NCBI GenBank assembly: GCA_009792885.1
Contig: WMCF01000111.1
Location: forward strand, 1,074,492 to 1,138,491
Reading direction: 5' to 3'
DNA: 64,000 nucleotides
From: Eremophila alpestris peregrina
Taxonomy: Eukaryota; Chordata; Aves; Passeriformes; Alaudidae
Shown here one piece after another: positions 34,971-46,977 of the stretch. Below the pieces are notes generated by a model that saw nothing but the letters and a program-made list of their open reading frames with translations, made no database searches and was not told the DNA's origin. The position numbers and the translations under genes were made by a program. The number at the start of each line of letters is the position of its first letter. The stretch's first letter is position 1.

Positions 34971-35769
34971 TGTTCAATCCCATGTTGTGGTTTAACTCTA
35001 AAACACAGGCAGCAATCCCACTGCATTAAGTTGCTAAAGCCAATACTTTGTACAAAGCCCTATTCCCTGTTGTGGTTTTAATAAATAAACGTTACATGAC
35101 TCGCTGCCACCATTGGATTTTGAGAAACTGGTGCCTTGTTTGCATAGTCCAGTTCTGTGTGGGAGTGAAGAAGGATGTTGAGAGGATTGGGCTGGGGTGA
35201 ACATCTCTGTGTGTCACCTCTCCAGTCCCCTCTTCATTATCTGATACAGCAAGAGAACTCCCACTGCATCTACATTTCCTATTTATTTCATCTGTTAAGC
35301 AAACCTTCCATTTGTCCACTTTAAAAGATGTTCTGATGTTTCATAAGCACAGGGCAGATCTTGGTAATGTAGGAATTTCTTCTGCAAAAGGATAAACAAT
35401 AAGTTTAATGATAATGTATTGGTTAGAACCGTGATTTAAGCATTTAGAAGCCAAAAGTGTGTGGTCTGTGTGACATGTATCTAAGTCTTCTATTTGCTTT
35501 GATCCTTTAAGTCTTGTTTGAGTTCTGGAATGAGAACCTGCTCCTTGAGAGAGCAAGGACATAAAGCAGAAGAATCCAGCTTTGTGGATAAAGCACTGCT
35601 ATGGATGCCATGAAGCTGCTATTTTCTGGACCTCCTCATGCATATGTTATTGTCACAGCCCTTTAAATAGAGTCGGTGTTGCTAAGCAATATTCAAATCA
35701 TGTGAAGTTCTTCTGAAAGCAGTGAATACCTGTTAACATTCCTTTGGGCTATACTCACTGATTTACTAC
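34971..35769. other. Unique non-coding stretch
   Basis: TTGTGGTTTAAC near 34986 resembles an avian LTR terminus, but nothing around it supports an LTR. No gene is recognised. Confidence 0.45.
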
Positions 35770-36080
35770 TAGTAAATCATGAGTACTGAACCCAGCTCGT
35801 GCGTTTTCCCCTGTTTTCCTTTTCTTTGTTGTTTTGTTTTTACTCCGAGAGTTTAAATGCACTTCTGCAAAAACCGAACGCAGTGAATTAGAGCAGGGAA
35901 CCAGTGAGGGGAATATGGGAGGAAGGTGCCCAAGTGGGAATGCTGGGCTCATTAATGCACGTTTTCTGCTGTTCTGCTCCTCGAATCTCAGAAATTTAGA
36001 GAGCAGAGATTCGAATTGCCAGACAGTGTTGTTGCCTGGCAGCCTGCAGAAGGCATATGATGCTAAGTGAGGCTGCCTGA
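35770..36080. promoter_or_regulatory. Candidate conserved block with retained CpGs and inverted repeat
   Basis: CpGs occur in AGCTCGTGCGTTTT, TACTCCGAGAG, AAACCGAACGCAG, GCACGTTTT and in both arms of the inverted repeat at 35981-36014. There is no repeat-family match. Function is inferred. Confidence 0.3.
35981..36014. repeat. 9-bp inverted repeat with 16-base loop
   Basis: TCGAATCTC (35981-35989) and GAGATTCGA (36006-36014) are perfect reverse complements, each with a CpG. Confidence 0.8.
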
Positions 36081-37206
36081 CCCAAGTGAAACAGATATTT
36101 TTGCCCCTTTCTTCTTCCTGCTAATTCTTGAAAGAGCTGTTGGGATACTGCCTGGTTATAGTGCTAAAAATTCCTCCAGTGAAGGGACACATATAGATAC
36201 CAGTATATTTTTAGAAGTGATGCAATTCATATTTTAGGTAGGGTAGTATATTTTTGCATTCTTAGTTGGAGATGAAAGGAGATGTTCTCAAAAAGAAAAG
36301 CTTTATTGCAATTTATGATGGGAGTATAGGCTGCTACTAAGTTGTGAATAATACAAGTAGCCTATGGATATTGAGCTGTGTGTTGCATAAATTCCATTTC
36401 TCTGTAGAACTAAGATTTGGTGTTAGTATTCTTGCTTTTATTTCAAAAGGCATTGTAGTCTTTTCCTTTCAGTGAATTAAATCTTTGTGGTGAATCATCC
36501 TCTTTCAAGCTTAAGGAGGTTTGGTTTTTTTTTTTTTTTCCTTAGATTTTATATCGAACTCACACACAAAGAGGAATTCTTATTTTGATATGCTGCATAT
36601 GAATCTCCTGTGTGTCACTGCAGCTTGTTGAAACAAGATTTAAAGAGATACCTTACTGGGTAAATATGAGTTTCTCTTTATATGAGCTAGTTCTGGTGAG
36701 AAAAACAACTGAGTTGTTTGAAGACTGAAAATTTGAGAAACTCATTTATTAACTTACTGAACTTCTATTTTCTTTTTTTTTTTGGATCTTGAAGAAATAA
36801 TTTCCTAAAGAGATGCAGAGATGGCAGTTTTAAAGCCTGGTGTTTCACCAGTGTGTTGTAAAACATCTTCACTGGGTCCCTGTTAGGAGTAATGATGATG
36901 ACAGCAGTTTATTACAGGAGTAGGTGACAACACCACAGTTCAGAGCTCTCTTCTGGTGGGTGCCACACATACTAATTGGCTTAGTGCTTTTAGGAGGTGA
37001 TTAATGAGGTTTCTGAGACAACTCTGCAAATATTGGAGTGCTTTAGCAAATAGCAAGTTAACAAACATTAGAGGAAATAGCTAGTGAGGAAAATATTTGA
37101 AAGCCTAAAATATGTATTAAATATACATCTTCTCAACATTAGGATTGTTCCTTAGTGCATTTCAATGCAGTTTGTCTCCTGCTTTCTTCTGCCAAAGAGA
37201 TAAAGG
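36081..37206. other. Unique AT-rich non-coding stretch
   Basis: T-runs occur at about 36527-36539 and 36773-36783. No gene or repeat family is recognised. Confidence 0.5.
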
Positions 37207-37372
37207 CACAGAGAAGCTGTGGCTGCCCCTGGATCCCTGGAAGTGTCCAAGGCTGGGTTGGACAGGGCTTGGAGCACTCTGGGATATGGAATTTGTCCCT
37301 GCCCGTGGCAGGGGTGGGACTGGATGATGTTTGCTGTCCCTTCCAACCCAACCCATCCTTTCATTCTGTGAG
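37207..37372 (+). mobile_element. CR1 LINE fragment, 3' end
   Basis: CACAGAGAAGCTGTGGCTGC, CCCTGGATCCCTGGAAGTGT, GTTGGACAGGGCTTGGAGCA, CCCGTGGCAGGGGTGGGACT and TGTCCCTTCCAACCCAACCC lead to a short tail ATTCTGTGAG. It is 5'-truncated and non-coding; the open frames on both strands are by-products. Confidence 0.92.
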
Positions 37373-38559
37373 ATGTTGAGTGATCAGCTGTTGTGTTCTT
37401 CATGAATTCTCCTATATTATCTGATTTGTTCTTTTGAGTTTTGTGGTAGAAGATGCTTTATAGCCTAAACAGCTCTACCTGAGAAATCTGGAAGGAATTT
37501 CTGCTGCTGTTGTCTGGTTCACTCTGCCTTCTCAGAGTGACTCTTGCCTAAGTTGGAAGCTTGTGCTGCTCGTGCTTGGCTGCTGATGGTTTTGTGATTG
37601 CAGAGGCTTTCATTTATGTGACCCTTTATTTAACTTCATCTCCCCTTTCATTTGTCTCATGGTGTTTATAAAAACTGTGGCACTTCTGTTTCTTACTTTT
37701 CCAAGTAAATGTTTAGATAACCTGGTTCTAGGTTTTTCATGTCACATATTTCAGCCGACAGCATTCTGAGATCTGACCTGGGAATTAAGAAATGCCAAAT
37801 GAAACTTGGAAATGCCAAGTTGTTGTCTGGATAGACTTTGCCTTTTAGCACAAAAATCCTGCCTTGAGGCAGTGCTCATTCTTTGATAAGCCATTGAACT
37901 CATAAAATTATACTTTGTGCTACTATCTTTCATCATTGCTTTTGTAATTTTCTAACGGGTACACATCAGGTAACATCTTCAGCAGTGGTAGCAATGCTCC
38001 TTCTTGGATGTGAGAAAAGAAGCCCAGAATCAATATCTCATTTTTCCCCACATACAAATCCAAATCCAGCTTTGGAACATGGATCTAACATGGGATTTTG
38101 TTTTTTCACGGCTTTGAGGGACTAATTTACCTTTTTAAGGACACTTCTAATCTCTGATCAATTTTTGGCAAAGTTTATAGATGTCCAACTCATAAATAAT
38201 CAGGTGATGATATTTCTTCTGGTATTATTAATTATAAGCTTGCTGTTATATTTACTTGGACAAATTTTAACTTCTCAAAAATAAGAAGTTAGGATTTCAA
38301 ATACCCTGTTTTAAAATTCTTCTGACTCTGATCTTGACAGTCCTTGTTTACTCAGTTCAGGATTTCACAAGCCTTGTGAAATCTTGCCTTTGTCTCAGTT
38401 TCTCCTGGTATGTGATACTTTGCTGCTGAGGAAAAACCACCAGAAAACCATCCCAAGAAAGACGTGAATCCAGTGCCTGATGGACAAACTCATTCTGTAT
38501 CTGGGAGAGGTACTTTGTGTTCAGATACAACATTTACATCCCCATTATCACACTTAAAA
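37373..38559. other. Unique non-coding stretch
   Basis: No gene or repeat family is recognised. Confidence 0.5.
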
Positions 38560-38710
38560 GGTAATTGCCAAAATCAGTAGTCAACTGAGGTCAATTCACA
38601 TCATTAATCAGGGTCATTACAGGGAAATGCAGCTGCCTTTGTAATTAGGTAACTACTTTATTAACAAACAAGGTAATCTCTGAAGTCGAGGGTTTGGCTG
38701 TGATGAGAGA
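38560..38710. promoter_or_regulatory. Candidate regulatory block with nuclear-receptor and ATTA motifs
   Basis: AGGTCA (38588-38593) and GGGTCA (38611-38616) are directly repeated nuclear-receptor-like half-sites. Between and after them are CATTAATCAG, TGTAATTAGG and a CAGCTG E-box. The sequence is unique. Function is inferred. Confidence 0.3.
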
Positions 38711-39670
38711 AGTAAATGCTGCTCCTGCAGTAACCAGGCTATTTTGAGATTCAGGTGCTGGTATCCCAAGATTTGTCCCACCTTGTTTAAATTCCGGCCT
38801 TTCCATGACCTGTGATCTCCCAAACTGTGCAGCCTCAGAGCTTAATGCAGCAGGGGCAAGTGTTTAAAGCTCCTTGTCAGTGAGTGAGTCCCCTCAGTGA
38901 CTCAGCCTTTGATGTCGGAATTGGCAGTGAATCCCCTTTGAAATGCAGAAAGTGCCCAGCACTGGGTGCTGATGTTATCCTGTGGATATTGCAGTGCTCA
39001 TGTCTCCCCACATTTGGGGTTTTCCTGGCAGGCCAGGCTGTCACTCGCTGCTGCCTGAGGGAGCACTTCCCTTCCCAACACCTCAGCTTTCCTGGGAGAA
39101 GCACAGCTGATGAGCCCTTTCCTTTTCCAGCCTTGCACCAACAAAAGAATCCTGACTCCTGATTTTGGCATAAAAGAAGATGATGTTGTCTTCTTCTTCC
39201 CCAGAACTCCTATCTGTTTAAGTCAAGCAAAACCAAATTGCAGTAGTTGTGATTCTCAGTGACAAAGAACTTTCTGTAGTGGTGTGTCTCTGTATCATGG
39301 ATACTAATGAGCCGTGTAAACCCCACATTTGTTACTAACTTTACAGTGATTGATCATTCGCATCGTGTGTGGATAATTACTTCCCCAAATAGAATTCCTA
39401 ATATCATGACAACTCTCATGTCCCCCTCAGACTGATTCACTTGTGTAACTATGGCAGCTTCTTGTTGTGTTGTGCTGCAAAGGTTGTCTGATTAGTAAGA
39501 AATTGTAATTTACTTGGATAATCAAACTCAATGTACATAACAAGGAAACTTAATGACCTCTTAGTAGTTCTCACCGTGAATTTTATTCTCAAAAGCATCA
39601 TGGCAGAGTTTTTTCCCCAACATTAGCACAAAGAACTGAAGTTCAAGACTGCCATTACTGTGCTAATGCA
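38711..39670. other. Unique non-coding stretch, partly GC-richer
   Basis: 38880-39160 is richer in G and C than its surroundings and carries a 92-codon open frame without splice or domain support. No repeat family is recognised. Confidence 0.4.
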
Positions 39671-39840
39671 GAATCAGAGAACACCTTTTGATGGAAGGAA
39701 CCAGGGGATGGGATCTGATCAAGTCTGCTCAAAGCAAAACTGCCTCAGTGTATGATGGGGTGGCTCAGGGTCTTGTTCTCTCACTCTCTCTCCAAGGGTG
39801 AACCTCAAGGTCTCTTTGGACAACCTTAGTCCTCTCAAGG
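39671..39840 (-). mobile_element. Diverged CR1-like fragment
   Basis: The + strand reads GAATCAGAGAACACC, TTTTGATGGAAGGAACCAGG, GCTCAAAGCAAAACTGCCTC, GATGGGGTGGCTCAGGGTCT and CTCTTTGGACAACCT. This recalls the reverse-complement 3' region of a divergent CR1 subfamily. It could be another avian repeat that shares the tail. Confidence 0.5.
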
Positions 39841-40029
39841 GGTGCTTTCCCCATGTCCATAATGGGAATCTGCAATTAAAAAAAACCCTTTGTTTTGTGA
39901 TTTTTTCATATAACAACCCCCCCCTTTTTTTTTTTTTTTTGGATGAGATTTATATAAAGCTTACATTTCCATTATTTTTATTCCAAGATAATCAGTAAAG
40001 AGATACTGGAGGGGTGGAATCCACGTGCC

Positions 40030-40378
40030 TGGAAGAGGCAAGGGGAGTTTTTGGCACTGGGCTGACTGGATCAGTCAAATGGGCTTGACACTGGGGGAGC
40101 AGGGTCCAAAGTGCTGGTGGAAAAGATGAGAGGTGGTGGGTACATGTCACTCATGGAGAGATTCCAGTTAGACATAAGGTGGGAATTCCTAAAAGGAACA
40201 GTCAGCCATTGGAATAATCTTCCCAGGGAAGTGGTAGATTCCCCAGTGCTGGCCACATTTAATATACAGCTGCACAGATTTCTGGGCCATCTTGTCTAGA
40301 CTGTGCTTTGGCCAAGAAAGGCTGGACCAGATGATCCTTGAGGCCCCTCCCAACCTGGCATTCCATGATTCTGTGAAA
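40030..40378 (+). mobile_element. CR1-like element of an unusual or old subfamily
   Basis: The 3' end is typical of CR1: GGCTGGACCAGATGATCCTT, GAGGCCCCTCCCAACCTGGC, ATTCCATGATTCTGTG. The upstream part (GTTAGACATAAGGTGGGAATTC, CATTGGAATAATCTTCCCAG, GGAAGTGGTAGATTCCCCAG, GACTGTGCTTTGGCC) differs clearly from the other copies here and resembles CR1 3' ends known from turtles and crocodiles as much as from birds. The left boundary is uncertain. Confidence 0.6.
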
Positions 40379-40489
40379 ATATTTGCACCTAAACCAAACG
40401 AGGTATTTTGCCATGAGGTTGAACCAAGTCATGTGTAAACAGCAGACCCTGCTATTCCAGGCTGTTCTGTGTCCCCAATATGGATCAGC

Positions 40490-40645
40490 AATGGTGAACT
40501 GATAATATATTTGATTGCCATAATTAAAGGCATTTGATTACATCAGCTCGGAACATTGTCTATAATCTGATTAAAATCGCGCTGGGGCGCATTCAGCAGT
40601 TTTACACTTCAATAATACACAATATGGAATGAAAACCTGGCAGCA
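40490..40645. promoter_or_regulatory. Candidate regulatory block with paired-homeodomain P3 site
   Basis: TAATCTGATTA (40563-40573) fits the palindromic TAAT-N3-ATTA site bound by paired-class homeodomain dimers. Nearby are CATAATTAAAGG, TTTGATTACATCAG, and a CpG cluster AATCGCGCTGGGGCGCATTC. There is no repeat match. The assignment as an enhancer is inferred. Confidence 0.4.
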
Positions 40646-43454
40646 GGCTGAGGGATTCAATGTTGCATGCAGGAATACAGAGTAAGCACAATTACAGAGC
40701 TCAGGAGCAGACAAGTAATGCATTTCAACAAATTTTGCCTTTGTCTTTGCTTAGTCTTCAAAATGAAGCCTCAGATTTTACAAGTGCAGCTTGTAACTTG
40801 CTCAAGGTTCTTTTAATAGGTATTTTTGAAAGCGCTGAAAGACCAGGATGCACGTTCTGTTGTTTGTATGTACATCACATTCTAAATTAAAAGCTTAGCT
40901 GTGCTCTTTTCTTCACTGAAACATCTTGTTTTGTTTGAGTAAAAAAAAAAAGTTTGTTCTTTTCCTTCCTGTCTTGTTTTCAGAGCCTGATGTTTATTAC
41001 TTACTTTGTGCTTTGACTGTATTTTTTCCGCTTTTGTCTTTTAAATTACCTGTTCTTCATCTTTTTCTTTCTTTGGTTTCTCCCAGTTTACTTCTCCTCA
41101 GCATAGAGGGCATCCATGCTGATTAGACTTAATACATTCATTGAAATGGATTTTGTCTTTATTTAGAACTCCAAGAGAGGCTTTCCTCTCTTTAGTCAGT
41201 AGGATTGCTTTGCTTCCTTTGGTGGTGGCAAGTCTGTTTTTCTTTATGATATCAGAATTCCCAAAAAGTTGGAGAAAGGATGGAAAACTAGTGGGCATTG
41301 AATTGAACCTTAAAGATATTCAAAAACTGAGACAGGAAAAGGGAATGAGAGCATAGAGACAGAGCTGTCAGGAAGCAAACAGTAGAGTGGAGCAGAACTT
41401 CATAACAAGTTTTGTCTTTTTTTTTTTTGTCACCATTTTTTAATATTTTAACGTTTTTGAAGCAGTGTGAATGATTTATTGGTACTAATCACCAGGCAGT
41501 TATTTGTTGAATTAGGCTGACAATTGGGAAATCTCTTGCTCATAATACTGAATTTTTGTCAGCTTAATTCTTACATATGGAATACGAGCCAACTTCTCTC
41601 TGTAATTTTACTGGTATACATCAACTTCAGACTTATTGAAATTGTAAAGTCCCAAAGTTGCCAATCTCAAGATTAATTTGAAAAGTCATATCAGCCCAAA
41701 GAATTTCCTTGTGCCTTTGAAGTGACAAAGAAGTGATAGAACAGCTCAGTGTTACTGTACCAAACTGGCCACAAAATAAAATTCAGGTTCTTCTTGGGTG
41801 TAAAGCAAAACTCTTGTGTTAGAGCAGAGAAAAGAATTGGTGGAAAAGCTGTGTGAGAGGAGAGGACCTTGAGAAAAAGGAATGAGAAGGGAGTTCCCAA
41901 ATTGGTTTTCTATGGAGTTTTATCTGTAAGGAAACACCTGGGAACATGAATCTCTACCCCATCCCAGTTTTGGCATCAAGTACCATAACTCTGTTCCTCT
42001 TGTTGAACATTTTTCTCTTCGCTGTCATGTTGTGACTGGTAGTTTCCACTTGATGCCTGTGAATCAAATCATTGTTATTTTCAAAAGAATTCATACATAA
42101 TTTGAATTTCTAAGTGCCAGGTGTTGTTGTTATTATGTTCAAAGAACACAATTGCATTTAAACAAGCTGTCACTACAAAGCTAAAATAAAATGTGAAAAT
42201 ACTAAATAAAAACCCCCAAAGTCAGTGTTACTGCTCGTAATTTGATTTACTGCATTTTATAGCCATTTTCTGGTAGGTGGTAATCTTCTCCAAAATTAAA
42301 TGAAATACTGTACTTTGTCACAGGAGTATGCATGCAGAAAGAAGCACTTTCCTGGGCTTGATGAGTAATTATTTTGCCATCTTAACTAGGGAATTTCAGC
42401 ACACAGATAAAGTACTGAAATTTTACAATATTAAAAATTCACCTATAATACATTGCATTTTGATTGTTATTGGAAAAAGGTTTTTTCATTCACATAATGG
42501 TTTTAATTCCTTTAACAAATGTGATTTTGTGAGAACTTTCACCAGCACCTCAGATGATCTTTTCTGTGTCAGTTCCAACATTTAGGGAGATATTTCCATC
42601 TCAAATGATCATCAAAACAGCAGCACATCAGCCAGGAGTGTCCCACAGAGGTCAACAAGGCTGTGCTTGAAAATTTTGGGGAGATGCTGAAGTTTGTATC
42701 CACTTGTCAAACCAAGCAGAAAATACTTGCTCCTCTGCTAACTGCAAAGATAAAAACAAAGGCCAATTTATTTTTAAGCAGATCAATTTTTAAGAGAGAA
42801 ACTCATGCAAGAAAGGAGTAAGACCAGGACACAGCTGTCAGAGTGGGTCAGACCAGAGTTTCAGTAAGAATTGTTTAACAAAGAGTTCAAGGAGCATGGA
42901 AAATGTGGAGTGAGCTTCTCCCTCCCTTCTCATATGAACCCACTCATATGTTGGAGCTTCCCTGCAACAATGAGTTTCTGAATTTAATTAGATGCTGTAT
43001 GAAATAGTAATTATTGTTGTTCATTTTAAATGTCCAACCTGATTATCCTATTTTAGATCTCTTAATGTATTGATTACTGGCCAATCTTCCAAATAACCAT
43101 CTCTTACTGACCATTTTCTTCATTTGGAACCTGAACTGCTGCATCTGCTCGCCTCTGAAGAGATGCTAAACCCTCAAAAATATATTTAGCTTTGTCATTT
43201 TGTTCTTAAAAAGAGAATCCTCTGGTCCTACATTGTGTATATGATTATCCTTTTAACCTGTCGTTTCACATGTAATGTTTAGAAACTTGGTGCAATTTAA
43301 TAAGTTGATTAAAATAATGTGGAGGCAGTGCTCATCTTCAGCTGAATAATGGATTTGAAGGCAGATGTTGTGCTAAGTCGTGCAGTACAGTGTGTTAAAT
43401 TTAGGTGGACAGTTCAAGAGCTGCTCTGCATCATCTCAAAGCTGAAAGGAATGA
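40646..43454. other. Unique AT-rich non-coding stretch
   Basis: No gene or repeat family is recognised. Open frames near 41098-41356 and 42328-42585 have no splice or domain support. Confidence 0.5.
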
Positions 43455-43640
43455 GATCACAATCATTAAGGTTGGAAAAGACTTCCATGATCAAGTCCAA
43501 CCTTGGCCAAATACCACCATGGCCACTAAATCATGTTGGGAAACTCCAATTCTGCTTTTTTTTTTTTTCTGAACACTTCCAGAGATGGTGACTCCACCCC
43601 TCCCATGGGCAGCCTGTTCCAAGAGCTCATCTACAGCAAG
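43455..43640 (-). mobile_element. CR1 LINE fragment
   Basis: The + strand reads ATCACAATCATTAAGGTTGG, AAAAGACTTCCATGATCAAG, TCCAACCTTGGCC, CATGGCCACTAAATCATG, then a T-run, then CACTTCCAGAGATGGTGACT and GGGCAGCCTGTTCCAAGAGC. The T-run at about 43555-43569 interrupts the copy and is not part of the usual sequence. Confidence 0.85.
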
Positions 43641-44589
43641 CATTTTGGTAATTTATTTTCTTAAAATTGCCTTAAAATTAGAAAAAATAGTCCTAGACTG
43701 GAGTGTTGAGCTTCCACTGAGGGGATCAACTTTGTTATTTTATTTGTTAGTCACAGCCCCCAGCAGCAGCACTGCAAGTTCATGCTGGTGTCAGCCAGTT
43801 TGTTATCTTTGAGTGACCTCTGGCTGAGAGTCAGCTACAGCTGAATCATATTGACAAATCAGGGTGGGTTGGTTTAATTTGTTTTGAATACAACTTGCTA
43901 ATTACTCCTCAAATTAGATTTTCCAGAGGTTTCGTTGTAATGTTGGAAAAGGATGTTGAGGAAGGAATTGAAAACTTGCAGCAATAAGCACAATGCCTTG
44001 ATTTTAGGCTATTTCTATAAAACATTACTGCCATTTTAACAACAAACAGGGGATCAAAATAAGGAGTGGATGCCTGAGAAAAAAATGAGGAAGAGTAATA
44101 AAGTTACAGCCAGCAGTTTAATGAGATGTGATGATGGGGAAAATAAGTTTGTGGATTTGATATGTATTCCCTCCATTTCTCCTATATTCATTTGCAGTGT
44201 TAGGTACATTCCTTACATTTCCTTAATCCATGTGTACTTTTTTGAGAGGAAGATCCTTTAATGTGAACTGTCATATGACAATTTGTTATGTATTAAGGTA
44301 ATTTGCTTTGGCTGGCATTATAGAAATAATTATGGTAGTGTAAAACGATTTGCTGGTCTTCCCAAATTAATTGACTAGTAATGAGATTAATCATGAGTAG
44401 GAGTGAGTCCAACAGAATTTTAATATGGAGGAGCACAATGGGATTATGTGGAACAGACCATCTTTTATCCCCCTTTTGTTAAAAAAGGAAATATTCCATC
44501 ATGGGCATGGAATTGCCTTGAGTTTCAGGCATGCATGAAGGTAAGAAACTGAGAGAACAACAAGAGATTTCCTCAGGGTGATCCAGGAG
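43641..44589. other. Unique AT-rich non-coding stretch
   Basis: The part at 44330-44410 has several ATTA cores (AATTAATTGACTAGTAATGA, GATTAATCATGAG). No gene or repeat family is recognised. Confidence 0.45.
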
Positions 44590-44700
44590 AAATGCAGGTT
44601 GGGTGTTAGAAAAAACTTCTTAGCTGAAAGGGTGGTTGAGCATTGGAACAGAATCCCCAGGGAGGTGGTGGAGTCACCATCCCCACAGTGTTCACCTCTG
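44590..44700 (+). mobile_element. CR1-like fragment, internal 3' region
   Basis: AAATGCAGGTTGGGTGTTAG, AAAAAACTTCTTAGCTGAAA, GGGTGGTTGAGCATTGGAAC, AGAATCCCCAGGGAGGTGGT and GGAGTCACCATCCCC follow the order of the CR1 3' region ahead of the tail. The tail is absent. Confidence 0.7.
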
Positions 44701-46960
44701 TGAGGTGGCACTGCAAAGAGCTGAGGGTGCAGGTGGCCCTGGCTCCAGTCTGTCCCTAACCCAAATGGGACAGGAATCCCATTCCTCACACAGGATCTGA
44801 ACTCTTGATGAGTTGTCACTGGTGTTTTAACTTGGGCAAATTGATTTTTCACTCTTTTTGTGTAATGAGAAGTGTTCAGGTGAGAAGTAGCCAGCTTTTC
44901 TCCACTTGCAGCAAATCAATGTGAAGGGAAAGTACGTGGTGATTCAACAATTTTGGAGGCTTAATTTTATTTCAAATAATCAAGCAGGCTAATTAGATAG
45001 CTGAATTTCACAGAAATGGTTTCTAATTGAGGGCTTGGGCAACAGGGGATTTGCAGAAATGAGCAGATCTTGTTAAATATTGTCAAACCATGAGATATCT
45101 CACCATATGGAATATTAGGGAAGACACTTGTCCAATCACAGACATCATTTTGCCATTTTAAGTAAAGCAAAGAAAAATGTTGTGGAAGTGTAAAAATTCA
45201 TTAAAAAGGCAATAGGTAAAGCAAGGAATGTGGGAAGTTTGACTTTCCAATTAGATGAAATTTTCCTTTTAATGAGGTAGAGCTAAAATCTGAAGAAAAC
45301 CTCTGTCATGGACTGTTTGTTCTGGAGCAGGGTTTGTGTTAGACATGATTCTAGGCTTTTCCTTGAACTCCTTTTTAAAGCAGTATAATTTACTTCTGAC
45401 AGCATCACACAGCACTGGATGAAAGCCTGAAGACTGACCTGAAGTTGTTTTGTACTTTCAGGCTGTGCTTTGAAAAAGGAAAACAGCTTTGGACAAACAA
45501 ATCAAGTTTTGTTATTACAGTAGATAAGACACAACATATTCAAATATTTCATTTTAAATCTTACTACTTGTTGTGCCTTTAAATGTTTGATCAGCTTGGG
45601 TGGTGAGATGTGAAGCAGCTCAAGACATTTCACAACAATCCTGAAGTTCTCTTGTTAAAGAGAAAGTTTCAGAGTACTTCAGCAGCTTCAGAAATGAAAC
45701 TGGGTATTTCCTAAATTGCCACAGGATGTCAGGGCACTGAAAATATTATTTTTAGTACTACTTTGCTGGCCTGTCTCTTGCTTGAGCTTATTGTGGAGCA
45801 TTCCCAAGGTGGTTTGCATTTGCCAACAAATGAAGTTGCTGTGCCCTGGACAGCTGCAGTCTCTGTCCCCACTTAGAATATCACAGGACTTTATTTTCCT
45901 TCCACAAATGGCTCTTTTTGGAGACACTGGGGCACCACTGAATGTCCCTTTGTGGGAGATGTGATCTGTACTCCACTTGGGTGGGTTTGAGTCTCTTCTG
46001 CAGATCCCTTGGCCTATTCCACCTCTGGAAAACTGGGAATTCTCTGTGTGTATAAAGCCCATGGGATGAGTAAGGAGGCTGAGAGCTCTGGGGCAGACTC
46101 AGACTCACCCAAATACACAGACTCCGAATGACATCAAAGTTTGGTGTGTTTTGAATGATTAGACTTTGCAGGGGATGCCACAAAAGCTTATGGAGAAGCA
46201 TTCTTTAGGTTAGCTCTGTGTGACAAGGTGTGTTGGGATCATGGGAGTCATTTTTCGGATGCACAAATGGCTTTTGGTGTGGTTGCTGCTGTGGATGGAG
46301 CTCTTGGAAGCAGAACCGACCCCAGGTGAGATGAATTTTGGGTCTAAACTGCAGAGTCTAATAAATGACATATTGACAATTTTACTTTACATTAGTCCTA
46401 AAAATGAGGAGTAGAGCTACCTTAAATCACTGCTCATTATTAGATGATGTAGCTAAATAGTCCCAGCTGGGTGTTAGGTATTAGCCACCAGGCCAGACTG
46501 AACGTGCAGATCAATGTGTTCTTCTTTGTGCACAAAACTGTTGACAGCAGCAGACCAGAGGTTCCCTGTGATTCTTCCCCCCACAGAAATAATGGCAAAA
46601 TCTGTTGTGCACAACACTGAATGTTCTGGAGCAGGAGGGCTCTGTGTGTGCTCCCTGGGGTGTCCTGTGGGTTCCTGTCCTTCCACCCCCTGTCCCCCAC
46701 TACACACAGCCCCTCTGGTGAAGGGAGGGCACTGTGACAGCCTTGCAATGTTTGCTGGGGGAAGTATTGAGGTGTTTTCTCTAGAAATAAGAGGCTCTTG
46801 TCAATCTGCAGGGTGCTGGTTCTCTGCAGTGAAGGGTGTGGCTTCTTCCCTGCATGTGGGAGTTGAAAAAGCATCAATCAATAGAAATAATGATGAGACT
46901 GAACAGTAGCAATTGGCTTATTTCTGATTTTTCTTCTCTTTGAAAAATACTGCAAAGCCC
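44701..46960. other. Unique non-coding stretch
   Basis: No gene or firmly identified repeat is seen. 45880-46210 contains segments such as ACTTTGCAGGGGATGCCACA that could belong to an LTR, but I cannot support this. Open frames of up to 145 codons at 45688-46062 and 46440-46909 overlap on opposite strands and show no domain. Confidence 0.4.
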
Positions 46961-46977
46961 ATGATAGGAACTATCAT
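46961..46977. repeat. 7-bp perfect inverted repeat
   Basis: ATGATAG and CTATCAT flank a 3-base loop GAA. It is too small to assign a role. Confidence 0.7.

Noticed and set aside
34983..35000. TTGTGGTTTAAC resembling an LTR end
   Set aside because: The sequence on both sides does not continue as the LTR, so a short chance match is more likely.
46440..46909. Overlapping 145- and 131-codon frames on opposite strands
   Set aside because: Opposite-strand overlap over the same bases suggests low stop density, and neither peptide looks like a known family.
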